From positions 45,777 to 109,776 of the forward strand of contig JAUIAV010000015.1 in assembly GCA_030425195.1 (NCBI GenBank): a stretch of DNA of 64,000 nt, in the 5' to 3' direction. The translations under genes were made by a program, and so were the position numbers. The number at the start of each line of letters is the position of its first letter. The stretch's first letter is position 1. Source of the stretch: Gammaproteobacteria bacterium. GTDB taxonomy: Bacteria; Pseudomonadota; Gammaproteobacteria; Pseudomonadales; Azotimanducaceae. Under the pieces are notes generated by a model, which saw nothing but the letters and a program-made list of their open reading frames with translations, searched no databases and was not told where the DNA came from. Below are positions 49,140-58,363 of the stretch, piece by piece.

Positions 49140-50492
49140 ATGGAAGTGACGCTCACCCGTTTCGTGCATGCGCTGAGAAGTGCCGATCTGCCCGTTTCAC
49201 CTGCGGAAACGCTGGACGGTTACGAGGTGGTGCAGCACGTGGGCATTGCGGATCCGAAGCTGCTGGAGAACTCTCTCGCCCTCGTGCTGGCCAAGACGGT
49301 CGATGAGAAGGCGCAGTTTGCCGAATGCTTCCAGCGGTTCTTCCACCAGCTTGCCTTCCAGCAGCCGGCCAGGCGTTCGATGCTTCGAGCCGTCGACCCC
49401 GAAGCGCTGACCCGGAGCGTCTCAGGCGCGGGGAACGCCGTGCTGACGGACGTGATCCGTGCCATCGTCAGCGACGAACGCGATGCCGTGGCCTGGCGCG
49501 TTCAACAGGAGGCGGAACGCCTGCACCTGGATGAGATGCGCACACTGCGTGACAAATCCCGCTACGTGAGCGCGATTGCGCACACCCTGGGTGTCGAGGA
49601 CCTGGAACGGCTGATCACTGCGGACGGGTCGGTGCCTGCGGAAGAGCTGGCGGCATTGCGCTATCTCAGACAGTACATACAGCAGCAGGTGCGTGAGTAC
49701 GTGGATGCGCAGTACCAGCTGACCGTGGACGCTTCCGGTAAGCGCGCACTGCTGGAAGCCGCGCTGAAGAGTAATCTGGATCAGCTGCAGCCGGACTACT
49801 ACGGGGAGGTGGACCGGGTGGTTGCAAAGCTGGCCGACCGGCTGGCACAGCAGCACCGCCGCAGACGGAAGAAGGCACAGCGGGGCGTGCTCGATCTGAA
49901 GCATACGATCCGCGAAAACGTGGCCTATGACGGTGCCCTGTTCAATCTCCGCTGGCGGATGCGGCGGATCGAGAAATCGAGCGTCTACGTCGTCTGCGAC
50001 GTGAGTAACTCCGTGGCCAGCCTTGCCCGGTTCCTGCTGCTCTTTCTGCATGGCCTGACCGAGGTGCTGCCTCAGGTCCGGGCCTTCGCGTTCTCGAACC
50101 GGTGTGGCGAGATCACCGGGCAGTTCCGCGCTCAGGCGGTGGAGCGGGCGGTGGAGGAGGCGATGTTCGACTGGGGGAAAGGCGCCACCGACTATGGGCG
50201 GGCGCTGGTCGACTTCCGGGATCTGGTGCACCAGGATCTGGACCATCGAAGCACCCTGATATTTCTGGGCGACGCTCGCGGAAACCATTTCGATCCGCGG
50301 GTGGATGTGCTCAGGCACCTGAGTCAGCGGGTGAAGCAGGTGTTCTGGCTGAATCCCGAAGACCGGGATCGCTGGGGGGAGGGCGACTCGGACATGAACC
50401 GCTATGCGGCGCATTGTCTGAGGGTGGACGTGTGCCGGGGGTTGAAGGACATCGAACGGTTCGCGGACCGGCTGCTGACGGCAACGCGCTGA
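49140..50492 (+). CDS. CoxE-like VWA domain protein
   Basis: 450-aa protein of the CoxE-like family: N-terminal helical part (LRSADLPVSPAETLDGYEVVQHVG), long charged middle, and a C-terminal von Willebrand A domain with MIDAS motif D-x-S-N-S in VVCDVSNSVASLARFLLLFL. Family members usually pair with MoxR-type AAA+ ATPases, often in enzyme maturation. No MoxR gene is present in this window, so the partner must be elsewhere. It ends before a bidirectional terminator. Confidence 0.88.
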   Translation: MEVTLTRFVHALRSADLPVSPAETLDGYEVVQHVGIADPKLLENSLALVLAKTVDEKAQFAECFQRFFHQLAFQQPARRSMLRAVDPEALTRSVSGAGNAVLTDVIRAIVSDERDAVAWRVQQEAERLHLDEMRTLRDKSRYVSAIAHTLGVEDLERLITADGSVPAEELAALRYLRQYIQQQVREYVDAQYQLTVDASGKRALLEAALKSNLDQLQPDYYGEVDRVVAKLADRLAQQHRRRRKKAQRGVLDLKHTIRENVAYDGALFNLRWRMRRIEKSSVYVVCDVSNSVASLARFLLLFLHGLTEVLPQVRAFAFSNRCGEITGQFRAQAVERAVEEAMFDWGKGATDYGRALVDFRDLVHQDLDHRSTLIFLGDARGNHFDPRVDVLRHLSQRVKQVFWLNPEDRDRWGEGDSDMNRYAAHCLRVDVCRGLKDIERFADRLLTATR

Positions 50493-50511
50493 GCTCCGAC
50501 TCCAGAAGAAG

Positions 50512-50546
50512 AAGGGTTGGCGCCGCGTATGCGGCAACCAACCCTT
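50512..50546. terminator. Bidirectional terminator between convergent CoxE-like and VWA lipoprotein genes
   Basis: AAGGGTTGG pairs with CCAACCCTT, enclosing a second stem GCCGC-GTAT-GCGGC. It lies between two convergent stops (50492 and 50586). On the minus strand it is followed by a pyrimidine-rich CTTCTTCTT tail. Confidence 0.7.
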
Positions 50547-50585
50547 GTTCCATCGGCCATCAGATGGCCGGTTCAGTCGCGGCTA

Positions 50586-51893
50586 TCAGGGGCAGGTTGG
50601 CAGGCTCACCGTATCCTCACCTTCCCGACCCACGTCGTCGATGACGTTGAGCAGCAGCTCGGCGGCACCGCCGGGATTGGCGATCTCGATGTAGTACCGG
50701 TCGCTGAAGGTCGAAGAGATCTGCTCGAACGCCTCATTCAAGGTGTCGGCGTCCGGATCGCTGAAGAACAGACCGCCGGTTTCATCGGCAAGCCGTTGCA
50801 GCGGACCGGGATCCACGTCCCCGAAGCCGATCGGGAAGGCCGAGATGGCATTCTCGTTCAGAATCGCGATGAGATCGTCCAGAGACCTGGAGGTAGCCGG
50901 GTCGAAGGGGTTGTCCAGACCGTCCGTGAGCAGAATCAGGTAGCGTCGCTCGATGATTTCGTCAGCAATCTCGATGGCAACCCGGAATGCGGAATCCCAG
51001 ACTTTGCTGTTGGAGGCCGATTCGTTGAAATCACCGTAGAGTGCCGCATCCAGCGCGTCCTTGCCCGGGACGTCCGCATCGACGAATTCCTGGGAGTTGG
51101 CGAAGTCGATTTCGCTGCCGAACTTGTACAGTGCGGCGCGGTCGATGTCTTCCAGGCTGTCGATGAAGATGCTGGTCGCATCGGTCAGGAGATCATAGGA
51201 GCCATCCAGGCTGCCGCTCTGATCGAGAACCACGGCCACGGCGACCGGGACGCGATCCGACAGATCCTCGAGAACGACGCCCGTGAGGTCGACCTCAACG
51301 CCGTCCAGATAGGCGGTGAGATTGTCCGTCCGCAGATTGCTCGCAGTGGTACCGTTGCTGCGGGTGACGATGAAGCCCGCATCGAAATCTCCACCCGGGC
51401 AGGTCTGATCGATAGAGGCGATCTCGACGTTCAGGCCCTGGCCCTCACCGGTCAGCGACAGATCGAGTTCCTCCGTGTCCACCGTGACGGTGAAGTTCGA
51501 GACGTACGCGATCTGCTCGGTGGGCGTGAATTCGATCGTCACGCTGCAGTCCTCGTCGGGTGCAACGTCGACACAGTCGTTGGCTGCCTCGGCGAAGCCG
51601 TCGCCCAGCGCGGGCAGGACGACGGAGATGGTGGTCTCACCCGTGTTGCTGACCACGGCCGTGCCGCCCACCGTATCGCCGATGACCACCTTCCCGAAGT
51701 CGAGCGTGGCAGGTGCGACCGCCACGCTGGTCACGGGCGGCGGCGGGGGCGGCGGTGCAGCAGCGGCCGGCTGGTTGTTGTTGCCACCGCCTCCACCGCC
51801 ACCACAGGCAGTGAGGAAGAGGGTTAGCGCGCAGGCAGTGAAAGAGCCTCTGGGGAACACCGCCTGCACGTCTTGAAACTTAATAGACATCAA
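50586..51893 (-). CDS. VWA-domain lipoprotein with choice-of-anchor / HYDIN-like domain
   Basis: 435-aa lipoprotein: signal with lipobox (LFLTAC), then a run of Gly (a GC-repeat at 51737-51800 that may slip), a ~100-residue beta domain (VAPATLDFGKVVIGDTVGGTAVVSNTG.., typical HYDIN/choice-of-anchor D) and a VWA domain with MIDAS D-x-S-G-S (VVLDQSGSLDGS) and LILLTDGLDNP. Ends VSLPTCP with a terminal Cys. Exposed on the periplasmic or outer face, it probably binds a partner through its metal site. Starts at MM; the second Met may be the true start. Confidence 0.82.
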   Translation of the reverse strand: MMSIKFQDVQAVFPRGSFTACALTLFLTACGGGGGGGNNNQPAAAAPPPPPPPVTSVAVAPATLDFGKVVIGDTVGGTAVVSNTGETTISVVLPALGDGFAEAANDCVDVAPDEDCSVTIEFTPTEQIAYVSNFTVTVDTEELDLSLTGEGQGLNVEIASIDQTCPGGDFDAGFIVTRSNGTTASNLRTDNLTAYLDGVEVDLTGVVLEDLSDRVPVAVAVVLDQSGSLDGSYDLLTDATSIFIDSLEDIDRAALYKFGSEIDFANSQEFVDADVPGKDALDAALYGDFNESASNSKVWDSAFRVAIEIADEIIERRYLILLTDGLDNPFDPATSRSLDDLIAILNENAISAFPIGFGDVDPGPLQRLADETGGLFFSDPDADTLNEAFEQISSTFSDRYYIEIANPGGAAELLLNVIDDVGREGEDTVSLPTCP

Positions 51894-52196
51894 TGCTCTC
51901 CGAATAGAAGCGATTAGCAGGGGGACAACTTACCCATCCCGCGGGCGCGAGTTTGCATACGTTTGTGCGGATGATGTTCGTCTGAGCGCACGAAGGGGGT
52001 CGGGGGTCTAACAGGCAGGCCGACGGTCCGTCCTGCCCGTCGATTCAGACGATGTGCGAACAAGTTCTTACGAAAAACTGCGCTGTTCAGGAAGAGGGTG
52101 AAAGGGCCCGGCAGAGCCTGGTCCGACTCCCGGGTGGTCGCTAGACTTCGGCTTTCCGAATTTCCCGGCAACGACTGACCGGGGAGGAGTTCGACT
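51894..52196. promoter_or_regulatory. 303-bp divergent intergenic region
   Basis: Between the divergent VWA lipoprotein and VanZ-like genes. No supported gene. An imperfect hairpin GGCAGG-CCG-ACGG-T-CCGT-CCTGCC lies at 52014-52037, and GGGGAGGAG (52180-52188) is the ribosome site for the next gene. I see no clear -35/-10 pair. Confidence 0.4.
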
Positions 52197-53075
52197 TTGG
52201 CAGGCAGAGGTTCCGGTTGGTACTGGACGGATCGCAGAGTGATCGGCGCTGCCGTTCTGCTTGCGTGCCTGCTCGCTGCGCATCAGTGGTCGTTCTTCTT
52301 CGACGCCACTCTTCTGAGTCGCGCCCTGCAGAACAGTCTGCACATACCGGCGTTTGCCGTGCTGGCCTTTTTCATCGCCAGTGCCTGGCGGAACCTGAGC
52401 GTGCCTGTGGTGTTCGGCATCTGTCTGCTGCTTGCGCTGCTGCTGGAGAGTACTCAGATCTTCACCGATCGTGATGCGAGCATGGTGGATCTGGTCTCAG
52501 ATGCGGGCGGTGCTCTGCTCGGCCTCTGGATCGCCCGCGGTTCCAGGATGTGGCAGGTCTGCGGCGTCGTTCTGCTGGGCGTCGCGACGCTCTGGATGCC
52601 GCTGCAGGTCTGCAGCGCCTATCTGCAGCGGGACCGGATCTTCCCGGTGCTGCTGGATGCCGGCAGCGTGCGCTCGAGCCTGTTCAGCAGCAACAGTGAC
52701 GTGTCCGTGATGACGGAAGAGCGTGGCCGGAAAATGCTGCGGGTGTGCTGGCGCGATGTTCAGTATCCGGGGGTGCAGATGATCGAGGTGGTGCCGGACT
52801 GGTCGCCGTTCAGCCGTTTCGTACTGGATTTCGAAGTGGAGCCTGCGGCGACTGGAGAGGCTGCAGCCATGACGCTCGTCGTCGCCGTCGGGCACGCGGG
52901 CGTCCCCGGCACCTCAGCCTACGTCCCCCGGGAGTTTCTCCCCGGCAGACACCGCTGGGAGCTGCCCAGGGACGTGCTGGATCACGGTAACGCCCCGATC
53001 TCGCACCTGATCGTTCACTCGAGGCCCGAGCATGCAGGACGATGTGTCCGCATCGCTCAGGCAGGTCTCGAATGA
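52197..53075 (+). CDS. VanZ-family membrane protein with C-terminal beta domain
   Basis: 292-aa protein starting TTG 52197 after GGGGAGGAG. Four hydrophobic helices in the first ~130 residues (GAAVLLACLLAAHQWSFFF, PAFAVLAFFIASA, VVFGICLLLALLLEST, GVVLLGVATLWM) with the VanZ-type motif ALLLESTQIFTDRDASMVDLVSDAGGALLG. A ~150-residue extracytoplasmic beta-rich domain follows. VanZ proteins affect cell-envelope or exopolysaccharide traits. It converges with the large secreted gene at a 4-base gap. Confidence 0.82.
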   Translation: MAGRGSGWYWTDRRVIGAAVLLACLLAAHQWSFFFDATLLSRALQNSLHIPAFAVLAFFIASAWRNLSVPVVFGICLLLALLLESTQIFTDRDASMVDLVSDAGGALLGLWIARGSRMWQVCGVVLLGVATLWMPLQVCSAYLQRDRIFPVLLDAGSVRSSLFSSNSDVSVMTEERGRKMLRVCWRDVQYPGVQMIEVVPDWSPFSRFVLDFEVEPAATGEAAAMTLVVAVGHAGVPGTSAYVPREFLPGRHRWELPRDVLDHGNAPISHLIVHSRPEHAGRCVRIAQAGLE

Positions 53076-53079
53076 TCGG

Positions 53080-55410
53080 TCAGAAGTCCTCTCCCTCCTC
53101 GACGATCTGGAGGTCGAACGTCGAGTCGATCTGAAGCTCGGAGTCACCGAAACCACCGTCGAGCTGCCAGCCCGATGCCAGCGGGGTATCCGAAGTCACC
53201 GTCAGCAGATAGGTACCGGCTTCCAGCGTGCCCTCGATCGCCTGGGAGAGATTCTGCGGATAGTTGTCGCCGCAGCCATCCGCATAAAACTCCTGCAGAT
53301 CACCAGGCTGGGTGTCGGTCAGGAGTACGCCGATGGATCCGGTGCACGTACCGCCGATCAGAGGATCATCGTAGGAACTCGAGATCTCCACCTCGAGGCG
53401 GTAATCGGCCGTGGTGGATACGGTGAAGGATACCGACCATTCGATGGCACCCGTCGCTTCGCCTCCGGAGGACAGTTGCTGCTGATCGATGGAGAGCGTC
53501 GCTGTGACGGTCCCGGACAGGGTCGCCTCCGAACCGCTGATCGAAATCTGAGCATCGCTGTCGATCTGGGCCTCCAGCGCATGATCGTCGTCGTCTTCGT
53601 CAACCGATATGGAAATCGGCAGAGACGGATCGGTTTCGGCGTCGCTGCCTCCCGGTCCCGGCAGATTGACCGAGACGCGTGCCACCCACGGGTTGGGCTC
53701 GTCGAGCTCGGCTGTGATCTCGAGCGGCGGCGGCGGATCACAGTACAGGCCCGCTGCCTGCGCAACACTCTGGCCGGCTTCGGCGGCGACCGTGAAGCTT
53801 CCCAGGCCGACGGCCTGGCACAGAGACTGTCCGCCTACCGGTTGCACGTGACGTGCGGTGAATTCCTCGCACAGTGCCAGCATTGCCGCCGTGGGATTCG
53901 CCTGAAACCCGTCCCTGAGCACCGACGGGCTGGCCTCGACGTCGTCACACCAGCCCGTGATGTGCGCACGGTTGAATACACGGGCCAGAACACGGGAAGG
54001 TCTGGCATCGACGTCGTTCCCCTGTGCCGCGTCACCTTCCCCGGCGGGGAGCGGCCAGTCGGTGCTGGCCTCCGGATCGACATAGGGCGCCAGCACTTCG
54101 AAGCCGGCGTTGGAGGCGACCCCCATGAAACTGGAGAACGCATTGCGGCCGCCTGCCAGGTCTTCAACCGGAAGCCCGTTCGGCCCCTGGACCTCGCTCA
54201 GCCAGGAAATGGACAGCAGACGCAAGAGCTCCAGGCGGAAGTCGTCGGACAGATCATCCCGTTCGACCCCGGTGGATCTCACCAGGTTGGAAGCCCCTGC
54301 CAGCTGCACGCCTCTGACGATGCTGTTGCCGGACAGGCCGATGGCCTCCAGCATGGCGTCGTCCGTCGCCCGTTGTCCGAAGCAGCCATCTCCGAGAAGC
54401 TCTGACTCCGTTGCCGGGGTGCCCGGTCCGGAGTAGCCATCCATGACGCCGGAGCGCATCCGCGAAGCCCCATAGACGGCCCGGATGCCGGCGACCGCGC
54501 ACCGGTACAGTCCGGTTCTCTGCGCATCGTAGCTCGCGTTGGAGTCGAGCTCGGACAGGTGCAGATCACCCGCGCCGGCCGAGACACCGCCGCTGTAGGT
54601 GAATGCCACCTGGCCGGAGACGGAGGACGACAGATCGTCCGGTTCATCGAGCACGGATTCCGCGCCATGGATCAGGGCCGCGCCAAGGGCGACGGCCTCT
54701 GCGATGTCCCGTTCCTCGTAGTCGCGGAGATCGGCACTGCCCCAGCGTTCCCACATGTGTCCGATGGCCCAGGCGTCCTGGAGGAAATGCTGCCCGAACG
54801 CTTCGAGCAGGAGTGCTTCCCGCTCACATTCCTCGATGAATTGGTCCGCATCCAGTCCGTCGTCGATGTCAGACCCGGGGTCCAGGAGCGCGTCGGCGAG
54901 GGTGGCGCACTGCCTTGCCCGATCCATCGCCAGGGCGTGGTAGTGCGCGTACGTCAGACGGGTCTGAGGCGGGAAATGACGGGCGCCGACGGGGCCCATG
55001 TGGCCGGCGGAGCGATGGCAGGCTACCGCGGATCCGCCTGGAGCGCCGATCGGGCAGGTCAGGTTGCCTGCCGCCCAGTCCCACAGGGAAAACGAGTGAT
55101 CGGGCAGGGCACTCATCCCATCCAGCGCATAGGGACGGATGGTGCGGACCGGCGCGCTGCCGAGCGGTGCCGGAAAGCCGTTGGCGTCTGTCCAGTAGAC
55201 GAGATCGAACTCACCGATCAGCGCCTGGGGCAACCCGGCAAATTCCATGGACTGCTGCCAGAGCAGGCCATGCTCGTTGTTGAGCTCCGTCACGGCATGC
55301 GGAATGTCCGCCCTCAGGGGCCCGGGTATGGATTCGTCTCCGCTGATCCACGCCAGTCCACTCGATGGGATCGACAGAATCAGCAGCCACGGGAAAAACT
55401 TCACCTTCAC
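53080..55410 (-). CDS. Large secreted protein, possible zinc-phospholipase-like N-terminal domain
   Basis: 776-aa exported protein with a signal peptide (FFPWLLILSIPSSGLA). The N-terminal ~400 residues contain several spaced His/Asp (PHAVTELNNEHGLLW, AHYHALAMDRA, GQHFLQDAWAIGHMWERWG), the HFLQDxxxxGHM signature seen in zinc phospholipase C/Het-C-like folds. The C-terminal ~250 residues are beta-rich and acidic (Asp-rich DEDDDDH), perhaps substrate- or surface-binding. Activity not proven. Its start overlaps the upstream PKD gene's stop by 4 bases, so they are co-expressed. Confidence 0.6.
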   Translation of the reverse strand: MKVKFFPWLLILSIPSSGLAWISGDESIPGPLRADIPHAVTELNNEHGLLWQQSMEFAGLPQALIGEFDLVYWTDANGFPAPLGSAPVRTIRPYALDGMSALPDHSFSLWDWAAGNLTCPIGAPGGSAVACHRSAGHMGPVGARHFPPQTRLTYAHYHALAMDRARQCATLADALLDPGSDIDDGLDADQFIEECEREALLLEAFGQHFLQDAWAIGHMWERWGSADLRDYEERDIAEAVALGAALIHGAESVLDEPDDLSSSVSGQVAFTYSGGVSAGAGDLHLSELDSNASYDAQRTGLYRCAVAGIRAVYGASRMRSGVMDGYSGPGTPATESELLGDGCFGQRATDDAMLEAIGLSGNSIVRGVQLAGASNLVRSTGVERDDLSDDFRLELLRLLSISWLSEVQGPNGLPVEDLAGGRNAFSSFMGVASNAGFEVLAPYVDPEASTDWPLPAGEGDAAQGNDVDARPSRVLARVFNRAHITGWCDDVEASPSVLRDGFQANPTAAMLALCEEFTARHVQPVGGQSLCQAVGLGSFTVAAEAGQSVAQAAGLYCDPPPPLEITAELDEPNPWVARVSVNLPGPGGSDAETDPSLPISISVDEDDDDHALEAQIDSDAQISISGSEATLSGTVTATLSIDQQQLSSGGEATGAIEWSVSFTVSTTADYRLEVEISSSYDDPLIGGTCTGSIGVLLTDTQPGDLQEFYADGCGDNYPQNLSQAIEGTLEAGTYLLTVTSDTPLASGWQLDGGFGDSELQIDSTFDLQIVEEGEDF

Positions 55411-56483
55411 AGCACGCCTCCCCGCAGCCGGACCGCGTCAATACAGGAGGAGGAAGAGAAGAACGTTTCGAGAAACGCCCGGGCTGTGCCGATGCCATCC
55501 AGTCTCTGGGATTCGTAGGAACCGAAACAGGATGCCGGACAGCAGGCATCGTCTTCGTCCCACCAGGGTGAATCCGAACAGACGGGTGCGGAGCGCATGC
55601 AGTCGTCCAGGGTACGGTCGGGTGGGGACGTACAGGTTTGCACCACGGCCAGGCAGCGGGCCATCCCTTCGATCTCGTCCCGGTCGCCCAGCTCGACCAC
55701 CGCACCCAGCCGGGCGTTCTCGATCAGGATGGGCTGCCCGAGGGATCCGGTGGGCAGCGCGGCGAGATCAGCCGGGGAAAGGTCTGCCGGGAGATCGAAA
55801 GTGACCTCGGTACCGATGACCACCGGAAAGATGCCGCCGAGCACCTGGATCTCCACCGTGGCGCTGGCGGTCGCGCCATTGTCGTCGGTGACGGTGAGCT
55901 CGAACAGGAGCGGGGTGGTTTCTTCCACGTCCGGCGCAATGAAGCTGGTCACGAGCGAACCCGGATCGTCGAGCGTCACGTCAGGGCCGTCGATCTGTGT
56001 CCAGACCACGCTGGAAATGGTTCCGTCGTCATCGAGGCTCAGGCTGCCGTCGAGCACGACGGTCGACAGCTCGTCCACCGTCTGCGGGTCGCCGGCCGAG
56101 GCCAGCGGACCGTTGTTCACCGTCACCGCCACCCGGTCTCTGGAGGATTTGTCAGACCCCCACCGAACGGTGACTTCGAAGCCGAGCTCGGTCCGTCGTG
56201 TGACTTCGGGTGCGGTGAACTCGATACCCGCTCTGCCGATGGTGGTCCATGAGACGGAAGGGCCGCTCGTCTGGGTCCAGGTGTAGGTGGCCTCCGTCGG
56301 CCCGAACGTCCCGGAGGCATCCAGACGTACGGGCTCGCCTTCGTTGACCAGCACGTCAGCGCCGGCGCTGGCGGACAGGTCATCCGACTTGGTTCCGCAA
56401 CCGGAGATGAAGCCCGCGATGGCCACACAGATGAAAGTGGTAACAAGACGACGGCGTCGTCGTGCTTCTGATGCGAACAGCAA
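55407..56483 (-). CDS. PKD-like repeat lipoprotein
   Basis: 358-aa lipoprotein: from TTG 56483 (AGGGGAAG five bases before) the start is MLFASEARRRRRLVTTFICVAIAGFISGC with lipobox FISGC. Two or more PKD/cadherin-like beta domains follow (SASAGADVLVNEGEPVRLDASG, then LASAGDPQTVDELSTVVLDGSLSLDDDG) and a Cys-rich C-terminal region (CPASCFGSY). An in-frame ATG at 56663 would not give a signal peptide. Adhesin-like, role unknown. Overlaps the 53080-55410 gene by 4 bases (ATGA). Confidence 0.72.
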   Translation of the reverse strand: MLFASEARRRRRLVTTFICVAIAGFISGCGTKSDDLSASAGADVLVNEGEPVRLDASGTFGPTEATYTWTQTSGPSVSWTTIGRAGIEFTAPEVTRRTELGFEVTVRWGSDKSSRDRVAVTVNNGPLASAGDPQTVDELSTVVLDGSLSLDDDGTISSVVWTQIDGPDVTLDDPGSLVTSFIAPDVEETTPLLFELTVTDDNGATASATVEIQVLGGIFPVVIGTEVTFDLPADLSPADLAALPTGSLGQPILIENARLGAVVELGDRDEIEGMARCLAVVQTCTSPPDRTLDDCMRSAPVCSDSPWWDEDDACCPASCFGSYESQRLDGIGTARAFLETFFSSSSCIDAVRLRGGVL

Positions 56484-56674
56484 TGTCTTCCCCTTACTGC
56501 CGGTAGATGCTGCCGGTCGATACTGCCTGCAGACGGCTGCAACCCATGAACTGAGGCATCCGTCAATGAAACGTAAGGGTATGACGGCGTTCACGGTATT
56601 GGAAGATGACGCCCACAACCACATACAACTGCAGGCCAAACCCATGCGGAAATCGCCGGTCACGGGCGGGGTCG

Positions 56675-57313
56675 TCAGGGAACGCTGCGCAGAACCTCAT
56701 TCGAATAGGCGCTTTCGTTGCCTTCCAGGTCGTAGGCGGTCATGGCTACGTGGTAGTCACCCGAGGGCAGGGAGATACGCGCGTCGGTCGCCACCGGATC
56801 GGTGAGCTCGATCACCTGGTCATACTCTCTGGAGTACTCGCCCGCATAGATGCGGTAACCGGCAAGGTCATTCAGTTCGGTGCCATCGGCGTTCTCTGTC
56901 GGCGGGACCCAGCTGAGTGAAACCGGCCCGTTCACCCGGATGTCGACCATCTCCAGGACGGTGCCGGAATCGCTCGTGCAGGTCAGCGTGTACGTGGTCC
57001 GCACGGATATCGGGCCGACCTGTTCGGAGCCGCTGGCGGGTCTCTGGCCATTCCATCCACCGCTGGCGCTGCAGGATTGCGCCGACAGGTTCCAGGTCAG
57101 GGTGACCCGGGATCCGGCGTCGACCACCCGGCTGCTTGCCCGGAATCCCGCGGCGACGGGGCCCGGGTCAGCGCTGCTGCGGGCATTGCCGCTGCCGCTC
57201 GAGCTGCCGGAACAGGCGCCGAGCATCAATGTCAGAATGATTGTCGTCGCTTGAATTACTCTCGATAAAACAAGGAGTTGCCGTGAGTTGACTGGGGAGA
57301 GGAAGATCGTCAT
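56675..57313 (-). CDS. Ig/FN3-type lipoprotein, paralog 1
   Basis: 212-aa lipoprotein (lipobox LMLGAC) with an Ig-like domain of the pattern SCSASGGWNGQRPASGSEQVGPISVRTTYTLTC, then a fibronectin III domain (PVSLSWVPPTENADGTELNDLAGYRIYAG, ending SNEVLRSVP). The same two-domain plan recurs in the genes at 57637 and 58555. The family seems built to display an FN3 domain on the cell surface. It is divergent from the 57637 copy. Confidence 0.8.
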   Translation of the reverse strand: MTIFLSPVNSRQLLVLSRVIQATTIILTLMLGACSGSSSGSGNARSSADPGPVAAGFRASSRVVDAGSRVTLTWNLSAQSCSASGGWNGQRPASGSEQVGPISVRTTYTLTCTSDSGTVLEMVDIRVNGPVSLSWVPPTENADGTELNDLAGYRIYAGEYSREYDQVIELTDPVATDARISLPSGDYHVAMTAYDLEGNESAYSNEVLRSVP

Positions 57314-57636
57314 CTGTACCTGCCTGGGGTTGTTGTTCAGGAGGGCGCAGATGCTAGGGAGCAGCCTCGAGTGCCACTTGTGGACAACCTGTGAATCCCG
57401 GCCGACTTCTGCCAGAAGTGAAAGAAAAGTGGAGAAACCGGCACTGGGTCACATCGGCTCACGAGGCGGTAAACGGCGGTCGCCTGGCGGTGCCGGCCTG
57501 CAGAGACCGGGCTGATCCGACGCTTTACCGGCCGGGCCAGACTGGTAAAGTGCTGGGTGGGACAAATCGCTTCTTCTCGTTCGATGATTAGAGATCGTTT
57601 GAGATCGAGAGGAAGCGCAAAACTAGAAGAAGACCG
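57314..57636. promoter_or_regulatory. 323-bp divergent intergenic region
   Basis: Between divergent FN3 lipoprotein paralogs. No supported gene. An inverted repeat CGCTTCTTCTCG/CGAGAGGAAGCG (57568-57579 and 57606-57617; 11 of 12 pairs) sits in the leader of the 57637 gene and would form a stable hairpin 19 bases before its ATG. I could not fit any riboswitch class I know. Confidence 0.4.
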
Positions 57637-58311
57637 ATGGGATCGAGGACGCATCGCAGCAAGGGACCTGTTGCGCTCGCCGTAGTTGTCATCCTGCTGG
57701 CAGGATGCGGCGGCGGGGGTTCCTCTGCGCCGAAATCCGGGGTCACGCGCAGCGCTTCCACAACCCCGCAGACTTCCACACCCTCACAGACTGAGACGCC
57801 GCAGACGAACCCCGTGGCGGATCAGACCCTCACCCTGAACCTGTCGGCATCACCGAAGTACGTTGAGCGCCGTGGGCTCAGCACCCTCAGCTGGGATGCA
57901 TCACCGGCAACCCGGTGCACGGCGTCGGGCGGATGGCGTGGAGACCAGCCCGTGTCCGGCGTGTACACCGTCGGTCCGGTGGCGTCCACGACCAGCTACG
58001 AGCTGAGCTGCGAGAACGCCGAAGCCAGCGTGCAGGAGCGGGTCACCGTCACGGTCGTCAGTAAAGTGCTCCGCTGGCGACCACCCAGCCGGAATGTGGA
58101 TGGCAGTCTGCTCACCGATCTGGCGGGTTATGTCATCTACTGGGGAGTGGAGAGCTTCAACTACACGGACAGTCATCGGCTCGAATCCCCGAACGCCACT
58201 CAGTGGCTGGTGGATGCGCCCCCTGGCAGCTACTACATCGCCATGACGGCGTTCGACTCGGAAGGAAACGAGAGCGCGTTCTCGAATGAGATTCTGAAGG
58301 TCATCCCCTGA
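57637..58311 (+). CDS. Ig/FN3-type lipoprotein, paralog 2
   Basis: 224-aa lipoprotein with signal and lipobox ILLAGC, a Ser/Thr/Pro-rich linker (STTPQTSTPSQTETPQT), an Ig-like domain (CTASGGWRGDQPVSGVYTVGPVASTTSYELSC) and FN3 domain (VLRWRPPSRNVDGSLLTDLAGYVIYWG, ending SNEILKVIP). The linker looks like a typical surface spacer. Its stop overlaps the first unit of a 14-bp tandem repeat. ATG 57637 follows AGAAGAAG. Confidence 0.82.
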   Translation: MGSRTHRSKGPVALAVVVILLAGCGGGGSSAPKSGVTRSASTTPQTSTPSQTETPQTNPVADQTLTLNLSASPKYVERRGLSTLSWDASPATRCTASGGWRGDQPVSGVYTVGPVASTTSYELSCENAEASVQERVTVTVVSKVLRWRPPSRNVDGSLLTDLAGYVIYWGVESFNYTDSHRLESPNATQWLVDAPPGSYYIAMTAFDSEGNESAFSNEILKVIP

Positions 58312-58363
58312 TCCCCTCTACCTGATTCTTCTTACCTGATCCTCCTCAGCTGATCCTCACCAC
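58308..58363 (+). repeat. Four tandem 14-bp repeats at the stop of paralog 2
   Basis: CTGATCCCCTCTAC, CTGATTCTTCTTAC, CTGATCCTCCTCAG and CTGATCCTCACCAC run head to tail at exactly 14-bp spacing. The first unit contains the TGA stop codon of the lipoprotein gene. Period not a multiple of 3, so it is a non-coding repeat. Slippage could vary its length. Confidence 0.75.

Noticed and set aside
57314..57636. A c-di-GMP or other riboswitch in the leader of the lipoprotein gene
   Set aside because: A GC-rich stretch around 57450-57530 looked structured, but the conserved core bases of the c-di-GMP class were not there.
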